A stretch of DNA of 64,000 nt from Fallopia convolvulus (Eukaryota; Streptophyta; Magnoliopsida; Caryophyllales; Polygonaceae), in assembly GCA_964016875.1 (NCBI GenBank), contig OZ024730.1, positions 28,993,295-29,057,294 on the forward strand, read 5' to 3'. Position numbers and translations under genes: made by a program. The number at the start of each line of letters is the position of its first letter. Positions within the stretch are counted from its first letter, which is position 1. This document shows positions 10,456-18,922 of this stretch, piece after piece. The notes beneath the pieces were generated by a model. The model did not search any database. It was given only the letters and a program-made list of their open reading frames with translations, and was not told the DNA's origin.

Positions 10456-12211
10456 TTGCTCTCCCTAACCGTCCTACTCTCGGGTAAAAATCGAGTCGCG
10501 TCCCCTCCCCAAGGTGAATACACGAGGTCTATTTATATTAATTAGCTAGCAAGGCCAAACCCATCCAAAAGGAGGGCTTGCGGGGTCTTTGGCAAGTGCG
10601 GCCGAGGTCGTGGCGGTGTGAGTAGCGATGTTGGCCAAACAAGCGTAGAAAGGTGAGCGAGGTTGGCTACTAGCAAACGGGCGAGGTTGGGCCGACGAGG
10701 TTGGCTACTGGCAAACAAACGAGGTTGGGCCGGCGAGGTTGGATATCGGCAATGGGCACGATCTTTAGTGTCGGGGCAAACGCACGTGATTATCCATGGC
10801 TGGCTAGTGGGGTCATCGTGCATGGAGATTCAGCTGAACATCGCGCATAGTGGCCAAGAACCAGCGTGCCGACCGAGCCCGCCATCCCTGCACGCCTCGT
10901 CCTTGAGCTTTTGTTACAAGCCCAAGGGAGGTCGCGATCCTTGGCTATGCCCTCGTTTTACGAGGTCATTTGGCACGCGGTGCCGTGGTGGGCCTCGTGC
11001 TCGAAGTTCGTGCTTCTTCAGGGTGGACTGGCGAGCACACCCTCTGTGGCTAGTTGGCGAGCGGTCCTCATCATGGGGATAACCAGGCTACTCTTTCCAA
11101 GGCAGGTCGGCACTGATTTTCGATGTGGGGTTATCTCGTTGGATGACATCTCGAGCAAGTCAACTCAGCCTTCGCGCTTCGCCGCAGCATCTCGGCCTTC
11201 GCCGCTTCGCCACTTCGCCACAACATCTCGGTCCTTGCTTCTGGCCCAAAAGCCTCGCGGTCCTCTTCCGGCGACCAAAGATCCTAGAAATCTTGCACGA
11301 CTGAGCATCGCTGCTTTCCTAGCACTGCTTCGACTCGGCGTCCGCGGACTGAGGTATGTGAACTCAGCCCAAGTGATAATTAATTAGAGTGTATTTTCCA
11401 TCATGGCTTCAAAAAACATCGCGTAACAACCTTTTACTTGTGAAAGTCGAACATGCGTACTATGCATAAAAATCCCACATCTTGTCCACATCATGGACTT
11501 CTTGTATGAGTGCATGGGTGGCATGGAGAGCCATGTGTGCATACCATGTGGACATCATGAAAACTCTATGTGTATGCATGAGTGGCATAAAAACCTCGTA
11601 TTACATACGTGCATATTATTATGAAAAATCTCGTTATGCATATATGCATGCTATACGCGTGAACAACCTCGTTATATATGCATGAATGGCATAAAAACCT
11701 CGCACAATATATATGCAAGCTCTTTCATACATTGTCCTTATATATATGTGCAAAATCTTCATGCATGCATGAAAATTCCATAGAATACGTATGAGAAGTG
11801 TAGGAGTGCATGAGTGACATGGTGCCGCTCCATGAAAATTGGGCCCTAGCCATTAATCTTATTCATTGAAGAGAGGTGGCTAACTCATCAAAACAACGCG
11901 TGGTGCGAGGCTATGTAAGACCTCGTTCTCGCTTGGGCTTGGCCACTAAGGAGAGGTGTGCTTTCCACGAAGGGTCGGAATTAAATGCATGCCATGTGCA
12001 ACAAACAAACAAATTTGTTAAAAGGCGCCAATCCCGAGCCACATGGGCTACGAACAAGGAAATTGCATGAAAATATTGCGAGATGCATGCATGTTTTGTA
12101 AACACGTCCTTCGTTTCAAAACTCGTGCGTTGCATAGTCGTGTAACGAGGTAAGCCTTGATAACTCAACTCGCCAATTAATTATATTATGTACGTATTTG
12201 TACATTAGGAC
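10456..12211 (+). other. Internal region of the outer LTR element without recognisable genes
   Basis: About 1.75 kb. Open frames of up to 173 codons exist near 10663-11387 but show no retroviral motif and look like chance frames in GC-rich DNA. The word CGAGGT recurs many times (ACGAGGTTGG, GCGAGGTTGG, ACGAGGTC). From about 11500 to 11700 there are imperfect repeats with GCATGAGTGGCATAAAAACCTCG and many ATGCAT steps. Confidence 0.6.
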
Positions 12212-12216
12212 GAGTT

Positions 12217-12730
12217 TGATGCGTCCCTCGTATGGGATACATCAGATCGATCGGTGGCTTGAATAGTGGGTCTCAATTTGGCGTAGCGGAAGGCTGATTT
12301 GATTGAGAAAAGGCACGAACAAGAGGGAGAATTCGAGAACAATGGCGAGTTGTTTGAGAATAGTGGTGGCGGCGCAAGCACAAGGATAATACAAGGAGAT
12401 CAACCTCGACTTTATTAAACCCTAATGTGCGCTAAATAATAAACGAGCTCGAGAGCTCCTTATAAAGAGGAGGCTCTCGAAACCCTAACAAGCAACAAGC
12501 TTAATGGAATAGGGTTTGCATGCAAGCAAGGCCCAACGTCCAAAAGCCCATAAAACATAAATAGTAATACTAAAAATAGCAACAGCTAAATTAAGAAAGA
12601 CATAAATGGAAATATGCTAAAATAGGGAAATATATAATATATGACTAAGTCCTACGCCAAGGGGGTCGCCAAGGCCTAGGGAGTCTCGGGCTGGCCGGGA
12701 TCGGGTCCGAGCCTAAGTAAGGTCGCATCA
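12217..12730 (-). repeat. 3' LTR of the Gag-only element
   Basis: On the + strand it starts TGATGCGTCCCTCG and ends GGTCGCATCA. It is the direct repeat of 16446-16959, of equal length. The C-terminus of the Gag frame reads into it. Confidence 0.93.
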
Positions 12731-12980
12731 TTCTCCCCCGCTTAGATTCGAAGTGTCCTCGCTTCGAGTTGGTGAAGGAAAAGGCAACCAAAACAACAAT
12801 GAAGTGGAGCTTGTCATCGACCTCGGTCCTCTCAAAAGTCAACATGTATGGGGTCGATGTAGGCTCAAAGTGGAACTCAGACTCGACGTCAGGCAACAAA
12901 GGTAAGGGCATGGAAAGTGGTTGATCCGACATCGAAGAGAAGTCCAAGGAAGGTGCCGGTGCTGGTAGCGATTGTGGCAC
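12645..12980 (-). pseudogene. C-terminal part of the Gag-like frame, separated by the solo LTR
   Basis: On the minus strand this frame continues the Gag-like frame of 14811-15522. Removing the solo LTR and one copy of its GTCTT duplication puts the two parts in the same frame. It encodes a proline- and serine-rich tail (PAPAPSLDFSS, MPLPLLPDVE) followed by a segment that runs through the purine tract into the LTR. No zinc knuckle is seen, unlike most Gag proteins. The frame stops at 12645. Confidence 0.6.
12731..12743 (-). promoter_or_regulatory. Polypurine tract of the Gag-only element
   Basis: On the minus strand AAGCGGGGGAGAA directly precedes the 3' LTR. This is the usual plus-strand DNA priming site and fixes the element's reverse orientation. 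Confidence 0.75.
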
Positions 12981-13074
12981 GTCTTTGTTAAGGCAAGGTT
13001 CCCTTGCCCCTTTGGGTTTTGATGATAACAAACCCTTGACATTTGATATGTTCTATGAAGTGTTTCAGGGAAGG

Positions 13075-13715
13075 AATTGTCCAAGGGAACAATGAAAGGA
13101 ACTGTTCCTCTAACTAGAGGGAACAGTGATGGGAACTGTGAAGTTCAAGGCTCCAAGAGAAGCAAGACAAAGAATGAAGATTCAAGGGAACGATGAAAGG
13201 AACTGTTCCCTTGATAGAGGGAACAGTAAAGGGAACTCTCAGTGTAATAGGATGACACTGTTCCCTTGACAACTGAAAATGATAGAAAAACCAAGAAGAA
13301 GGAACACTGAAGGGAACACTAGTGTAATATGATGGGAACTGTTCCCATCTAAGGGAATATGATGGGAACAGTGAAGTTTCAAAGCTCAAAGGAACAATGA
13401 TGGGAACGCCAGTGCAATATGAGGAGTTGTTCCCATCCAGGAACATGATGAGAACAATGAAGGTTCAAGGCTCAAAGGAACAGTGAAGGGAACGACAATG
13501 TGATGTGAAGGAACTGCTCCCATCCAAGGAATAGCTCCCCAAGACCAAAGCTCCAGGAGAAGAAAGACTCAAAGGAACAATGAAGGGAACTATCAGTGTA
13601 ATATGAAGGAACTGTTCCTCAAGAGAAAAGCTCCAGGAGAAGAAACAATCAAGGGAACAATGAAGGGAACTCTCAGTGTAAAATGAAGGAACTGTTCCCA
13701 TCTAAGGGAACTCAC
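13075..13715 (+). repeat. GGGAAC/GTTCC-rich internal repeats of the solo LTR
   Basis: Imperfect repeats of a module containing GGAACTGTTCC, AAGGGAACT, CAGTGTAATATGA and AAGCTCCAGGAGAAG recur about every 60-110 bp. The module is locally palindromic (GGGAAC paired with GTTCCC). Long minus-strand frames here are a by-product of the repetition. The block is absent from the related LTR at 31354. Confidence 0.8.
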
Positions 13716-14202
13716 AAGCCAGTCCAACAAACACCATAGGGAACTAATGTGGTTTGTTCAAGTATTTCTAAGGAACACAGGTACAACCAAGAACTCCTAT
13801 GAATGACAAAGCCACTACTGGCCACAATGAAGAGTTTCCATCAAGGGAACTCTGAAGAGGAAAGTTCCCATGAAGTGGGAACTCCCAGAAACAAACAAGA
13901 AAACACAAGCTTACAACGATGAAGAGTTTCCATCAAGGGAACTCTGAAGAAGTCAGTTCCCATGAAATGGGAACTCACATGTGAAGACAACGACCGTTTA
14001 GCGCAGATCGCGGGATTCTGTCTTAGACAGCCAGAGGGAACAGTCTGAGGATCAGACTGCCACGCTTCATCCAACGGTCCGATTGATTCAAGAAGTTGAC
14101 CTAGTTCAAACCAAAGTCACATGTGAAGAAAGTACAACTTGGGCATCAAGCAAAGGGCATTTTGGACACAAACGAAAGATGCGACTGCCCAAGACAAATG
14201 GA

Positions 14203-14209
14203 CTATAAA
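14203..14209 (+). promoter_or_regulatory. Probable TATA box of the solo LTR
   Basis: CTATAAA in the conserved context GGACTATAAAGCC. The same context occurs at 31903 and 42424 in the other two LTR copies. LTR promoters normally drive the element's RNA; here it would read into the interrupted Gag-only element. Confidence 0.5.
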
Positions 14210-14810
14210 GCCAAATGAATAGTACTCGGTCTGAGTACTTCTCCCAGAACTTACAAACACCCACATCAGAGAAAAGAAAGAAAAGGAAGAGAAGTCCCCG
14301 CCGGCGAGTGTGTGATCTCGACAACGGTGAAGCTGAAGTTCCCTGGAGCAAAGGAACTGAGAAGTCAGCGTAAGGTTTGAGTTACTTGTGTTTTGCTGTT
14401 GTGAGCTTAGGAACTCAGTTGAGAGGATTTACTAGTGTTGCTAGAGTTAGGAAGAACTTGTAGGAACAGAGAATTGTAAATCCGGCTGTGTAACTAAGGA
14501 ACAAAGCAAATCAATATAAGTAAGTCATTCAAAATCCTCCAAGGGAGGTAGAGGTTTACCCATTCAACTAGTTGGTTGAAGTGGGGTTCCTCTATAAGGA
14601 ACTGTGTCCCTTTACTTATCTTATGCTTTTGGTTCTTGTTCCTTATAATTTCTTGAATTGTTCCCTTAATATTCTTTGTTCCTATTCTTCCATATTGTTA
14701 TCTTCTTTGTGCCTATCACCTGCATATTTATTTGTTATTCCGCTGCCCAAGGAACAGTTCCCATAACTGTTCCTTGACTCTATTCTAACACACAACTTTC
14801 CAACAGTCTT

Positions 14811-15522
14811 CGACCTCAAGTGAGGGACTCAAAACAAAAGGCGCGGTCACGGTTGTGACAATGGGCGGGGCTTGCACTTCGGTGGCCCGGACCACGGACA
14901 CGGGAGGCGTGGTGATGGGCGAGACGAAAGGCGCGACTGACTCCTTGGTGGTCTCGACCACGACCATGTGTGGCGCGGCCATAGGTGTGCCAATAGGCTC
15001 GGTTGGCGCCTCGAAGGCCTCGACCATGGCCATGGGTGGCACGACAGGCACGTCGGTGGATGCGTTAGGCATGGGCAGCCGTGGCGCGACCACGAGCAAT
15101 GGTGTTGATGTCGCATGACCGGTTTCCAAGGATGTTCCCCTTGGTTCCTTCGCTGTGTCGAACCTGTACATCTCTCGTTGTCTGGCCATGCGCCTCAGAA
15201 GATACTCTTGAAAGGCTACGGCGTCCACATTAGGTGCAAAGTTGCGAGCCATATGGTACACAAGTTGACTCCATGTTTCAATTTGGAGCCGCTTCCTATA
15301 CCATCGATCATCCTCCAAACGCTCAAACCAATCTCGAGCATAGCTAGTGAAGCAACCAATGGCGATGTCACAATGCTCAAACTTGTCGTAGTCTCGTTGG
15401 CCGAAGTAGGTTTCCATGTGTTTTGCCCAATCCAAAAACGCCTCGGGGTCATCATACCCAGCAAAGCGTCTTCGGTGAAGTCCTGTATGAGACATGACAA
15501 GACGGGAGTAAAAGCGAACCAA
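14811..15522 (-). pseudogene. N-terminal part of a Ty3/gypsy-type Gag-like protein
   Basis: The minus-strand frame starts at the ATG ending at 15522 and runs about 237 codons before the solo LTR. Residues 24-130 show the retrotransposon Gag core: DPEAFLDWAKHMETYF, a segment with SYARDWFERL, then IETWSQLVYHMARNF and EYLLRRMARQ. This is the helical capsid-like region of plant Ty3 Gag proteins. It is followed by a long region rich in P, T, V and A. Neither protease nor a CCHC knuckle follows. The gene is disrupted by the solo LTR at 14805, which adds a few foreign codons and a stop at 14785. An N-terminal start further in (the second Met, residue 10) is possible. Confidence 0.75.
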
Positions 15523-15552
15523 TGGTATAGAGACTCACAATCAATATAAGCA

Positions 15553-16428
15553 CCCAAACAATTGAACACGCAAAGGTCAAGGCTAAGTTGACTATCTGAG
15601 AGGGCGGCTTAAGGCTAAAAACGATATGTGGTGTTAGAATTAAGCAAATTGCAAGACAAGCTATTCAACCAAAACTTTGCATGTAACAAATCAAACACCA
15701 AAATTAGCTACCTCTTATTTTTTTTTGGATAAACCGAAACTCTTTTTTTAACACTACTGTAACTGCTCTCTCTCTCTCTCTCTCTTTTATCTCTCTTTTT
15801 TTTTTAAATGAAACAACCGACTCTTTTTTTTTAAATCCACCGGTGCTAGCTGTAACCGAAAAATAGAAGATATGGCAATTCAGAGAAGATATGCCTATTC
15901 TCTCTCTCTTTTTTGTTTAATTAGGCAACAGTAATATCTAACCAAAAGAGATGGTATCCGATTATGGCTAGATTTATTAGATAATGCATCTAATTAAGCT
16001 AACAAGAAGATGGGATTAGAAATAAAAGAATGGCAAGTTTCTCTCGGCATGTGTTTAATTTGGGGTAGACTTGTAGAAAGACATATATCACGCACTAATA
16101 TATGATAGGCAATCTATGAGGATATAATATTAAAAGAAGATTTTGCCCATCAAAAAGATTGTGAATACCGAGGATGAAAAACAATTACATACACGCATGG
16201 AAGAAATAACAAGGAACATGCAAGTGATTAATTCGAGCACACCACAATCACGTAGGACAAGAAAAAAAAATTGGCCAAAAAAATCAGATCAAGGCTTGCT
16301 TAATCCGAACAGGTATCGACAATTTTTTTGTTAATTTTGTGAACAATTATGGCATGGATCGAAGGAATCAAATAATTGCGTGGAACAAGAGTCCGAATAA
16401 CTTATAAGATGTGAGACTTACTCAAACC
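15553..16428 (-). other. Leader region of the Gag-only element
   Basis: About 880 bp between primer site and Gag start on the minus strand, AT-rich and without a recognised gene. It contains a CT dinucleotide run at 15766-15784 and several T runs (as read on +). A 63-codon + frame at 16143 has no recognisable motif. Confidence 0.55.
15766..15784 (+). repeat. (CT)n microsatellite
   Basis: An uninterrupted CT run of about nine to ten units, followed by further CTCTCTTTT tracts. It lies in the leader of the Gag-only element. Confidence 0.9.
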
Positions 16429-16443
16429 TTGGCTCTGATGCCA
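16429..16443 (-). promoter_or_regulatory. Primer-binding site of the Gag-only element (initiator tRNA-Met type)
   Basis: On the minus strand TGGCATCAGAGCCAA lies two bases inside the LTR. It resembles the common TGGTATCAGAGC site complementary to initiator tRNA-Met, with one difference. Confidence 0.8.
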
Positions 16444-16445
16444 GT

Positions 16446-16959
16446 TGATGCGTCCCTCGTATGGGATACCTCGGATCGATCGGTGGCTTGAGTAGTGGGT
16501 CTCAATTTGACGTAGCGGAAGGCTGATTTGATTGAGAAAAGGCACGAACAAGAGGGAGAATTCGAGAACAATGGCGAGTTGTTTGAGAATAGAGGTGGCG
16601 GCGCAAGCACAAGGATAAAACAAGGAGATCAACCTCGACTTTATTAAACCCTAATGTGCGCTAAATAATAAACGAGCTCGAGAGATCCTTATAAAGAGGA
16701 GGCTCTCGAAACCCTAACAAGAAACAAGCTTAATGGACTGGGGTTTGCATGCAAGCAAGGCCCAACGCCCAAAAGCCCATAAAACATAAATAGTAATACT
16801 AAAAATAGCAACAACTAAATTAAGAAAGACATAAATGGAAATATGCTAAAATAGGGAAATACATAATATATGACTAAGTCCTACGCCAAGGGGGTCGCCA
16901 AGGCCTAGGGAGTCTCGGGCTGGCCGAGATCGGGTCCGAGCCTAAGTAAGGTCGCATCT
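16446..16959 (-). repeat. 5' LTR of the Gag-only element
   Basis: Direct repeat of 12217-12730. The last base on the + strand is T instead of A, so the TG..CA ends are imperfect at this copy. A TTATAAAG word near 16689-16696 (CTTTATAA on the minus strand) could serve as TATA box. Confidence 0.93.
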
Positions 16960-16986
16960 GAGTTCCTAATTCTCTATAATAATTAA

Positions 16987-17857
16987 TCCACCCCTAGCTT
17001 CCCGCTTGGGGTTGGAAACTCTCGGTTCTAAATGCGCGATTCCACCCCTCGCTTCCTTCATGGGGTTGGAGATTCTCGAAAAGTGCGCGATTCCACCCCT
17101 CGCTTCCCGCTTGGGGTTGGAGATTCTCGAAAAGTGTGCGATTCCACCCCTCGCTTCTTGCTTGGGGTTGGAGAATCTCGTTTCAAGTCCACCCCTCGCT
17201 TCCCGCTTGGGGTTGGAGAATCTCATTAAGGTCCACCCCTCGCTCCCCGCTTGGGGTTGGAGAATCTCGTTAAAATCCACCCCTCGCTTCCCGCTTGGGG
17301 TTGGAGAATCTCGTTTAAGGTCCACCCCTCGCTTCCCGCTTGGGTTTGGAGAATCTCGTTAAGGTCCACCCCTCGCTTCCCGCTTGGGGTTGGAGAAACT
17401 CGTTAAGGTCCACCCCTCGCTTCCTGCTTGGGGTTGGAGAATCTCGTTAAAATCCACCCCTCGCTTCCCGCTTGGGGTTGGAGAATCTCGTTTAAGGTCC
17501 ACCCCTCGCTTCCCGCTTGGGGTTGGAGAATCTCGTTAAGGTCCACCCCTCGCTTCCCGCTTGGGGTTGGAGAATTTCGTTAAGGTCCACCCCTCGCTTC
17601 CCGCTTGGGGTTGGAGAATCTCGTTAAGGTTTAAGGTCCAACCCTCGCTTCCCGCTTGGGGTTGGAAAATCTCGTTAAGGTCCACCCCTCGCTTCCCGCT
17701 TGGGGTTGGAGAATCTCGTTTAAGGTCCAACCCTCGCTTCCCGCTTGGGGTTGGAGAATCTCGTTTAAAGTCCACTCCTCGCTTCCCGCTTGGGATTGGA
17801 GATTCTCGAAAAGTGCGCTAATCCACCCCTCGCTTCCCGCTTGGGTTTGGAGACTCC
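16987..17857 (+). repeat. 45-bp minisatellite inside the outer LTR element
   Basis: About 19 imperfect copies of a unit with landmarks CCACCCCTCGCTTCC, CGCTTGGGGTTGGAG and AATCTCGTTAAGG. Spacing is mostly 43-46 bp, with a few longer units that contain AAAAGTGCGCGATT. Open frames on both strands over this stretch only reflect the absence of stops in the unit. It lies in the outer element's internal region, right of the nested element. Confidence 0.93.
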
Positions 17858-18083
17858 CTAAACGAACGTGGTTCGTTAATTCTCAAATAGACGAGGTCCT
17901 AACTCTCAAAGCGAGCAAGGCTCGGGGTTGGTGCCTAGTCTCGACTTTTAGGGGGCGAAGCCCTAATTTCCTTTGCAAGGCACGCCCACCCTACTTGATC
18001 TCGGGTTTAGATCACATCGCATAAAATCGATAAGCTGCGCACCTGTTTATTGCCTCGTTGCCCTCGTGGAACGAGGACACCAA
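17858..18083 (+). other. 3' internal region of the outer LTR element, nothing recognised
   Basis: Short unique sequence between the minisatellite and the purine tract. It contains several ACGAGG words like the rest of this element, and no gene. Confidence 0.5.
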
Positions 18084-18095
18084 GCCAAGGGGTTG
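18084..18095 (+). promoter_or_regulatory. Polypurine tract of the outer LTR element
   Basis: CCAAGGGGTTG directly before the TGATGG of the 3' LTR. It is short and interrupted by T, so only a moderate candidate for the plus-strand primer. Confidence 0.5.
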
Positions 18096-18922
18096 TGATG
18101 GTGCGCAAAATAAACGCTAAATAAGCAAAGGCGAATTAGTAATATAAACCAGAAATAGTAAGAATAGCGCGTTACATATACGCGTGTCCAAAACGATATA
18201 TATGTGTGCGAGGTTGGTGGACAAATGAACAATTGAAGTTGCATGGCCGCATATTATAGTTTGCATGGCTTCACGAGGTGTGCAAATGCACGCAATATCA
18301 ATTGAATCATAAAGGGGGCTGGCCCATTCTACATAGTTCGGCCCAATTAATATACATATACACGTACTCGCTAATATCCATTTGATATGGACAATTCAAC
18401 GAGGTCTTTATGGATCCTGATGGCTCAAACAAGGTCTTGGCTATTCAAATTGTGGCAATATTTACTAGCATGAAACGAGGTGGCATAGCAAGACATGTGT
18501 ATATGCATGGGAACTTGCATAGGTTCCTTTGTTTTTGTCCTTTGATAAAGTGCCACCTCACCAAATCAACAAATGCCTAATCTACATTATCAAGTATCCC
18601 ACATCGATCATATGATATATAAGCAAGTAGCTCCCGTTTACTATATATAAGGAAGAATGTAAAATAAGAAAAGGGTCGAAAATCCTCTCTGGCTCGAGAA
18701 CTGTCTCGTTTGCCAAAGCTCGAAGTGTTTGATCTCCGAGTGAGATCGCGCTGTAAATGGTATAAGGTCTAAAGGCTTTATTCGTAAAGAGCACAAAAAC
18801 AACCGGTTGAGGGGTGGGGAGGAGGAATAATCCACGTACAAAAATCGTTCGGTTGTACGAATCCCAAGAGTTAGTATTTATTTAATTCCCGTATATAGCG
18901 CGTATTATATCGGGTTTCATCA
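18096..18922 (+). repeat. 3' LTR of the outer LTR element
   Basis: 827 bp, the direct repeat of 9663-10435. It retains the 54 bp missing from the 5' copy (between CCATT at 18324 and CCATT at 18378). A TATA-like GATATATAAG is at 18614-18623. Confidence 0.95.

Larger units (their letters stand above)
12986..14805 (+). mobile_element. Solo LTR of a Sirevirus-like copia family
   Basis: Starts TGTTAAGGC, ends TTTCCAACA, and is flanked by GTCTT at 12981-12985 and 14806-14810. Its part from about 13727 onward is clearly homologous to the LTR of the copia element at 31354-32413, including the two GAAGAGTTTCCATCAAGGGA segments, the TATA region and the final segment. The first ~740 bp differ and hold a repeat expansion. 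A single LTR with intact TSD is the classical product of recombination between the two LTRs of a full element. It sits inside the Gag frame of the Gag-only element and is therefore the youngest of the three nested insertions. Confidence 0.93.
12217..16959 (-). mobile_element. Nested Ty3/gypsy-type Gag-only element (TR-GAG-like), reverse orientation
   Basis: LTRs of 514 bp lie at 12217-12730 and 16446-16959, flanked by the duplication GAGTT (12212-12216 and 16960-16964). Read on the minus strand, the primer site TGGCATCAGAGCC follows the LTR at 16446 and a purine tract AAGCGGGGGAGAA precedes the LTR at 12730. Without the solo LTR inserted in it, the element is about 2.9 kb and has one Gag-like frame and no pol. 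This is the pattern described for plant TR-GAG elements. The two LTRs differ at about 15 sites by eye (near 3 per cent), and the terminal A at 16959 is changed to T. Confidence 0.9.
9663..18922 (+). mobile_element. Non-autonomous LTR retrotransposon, host of nested insertions
   Basis: LTRs at 9663-10435 and 18096-18922 begin TGATGG and end TTTCATCA. The 5-bp duplication GAACC lies at 9658-9662 and 18923-18927, and removing the element restores the monomer (TTTGAACCTAGAAACC). A primer-binding site follows the left LTR and a purine-rich CCAAGGGGTTG precedes the right LTR, giving + orientation. The element's own internal sequence (10436-12211 and 16965-18095) shows no gag, protease, integrase, RT or RNase H motif, so it resembles a large non-autonomous (LARD-like) derivative. 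The primer site suggests an Athila/Tat-type relative, which is an inference. Confidence 0.92.

Noticed and set aside
10663..11387. Two overlapping + frames of 139 and 173 codons in the outer LTR element
   Set aside because: No recognisable domain, biased composition from GC-rich repeated CGAGGT sequence, and no conserved neighbours. Treated as chance frames.
13114..14351. Several minus-strand frames of 77-110 codons in the solo LTR
   Set aside because: They come from repeated GTTCCC words read as Val-Pro and Ser-Phe-Pro and lie in an LTR. No evidence of a gene.
16966..18024. Frames on both strands across the minisatellite
   Set aside because: The 45-bp unit simply has few stops. Period-derived repeats such as PRFPLGVGESR are by-products.
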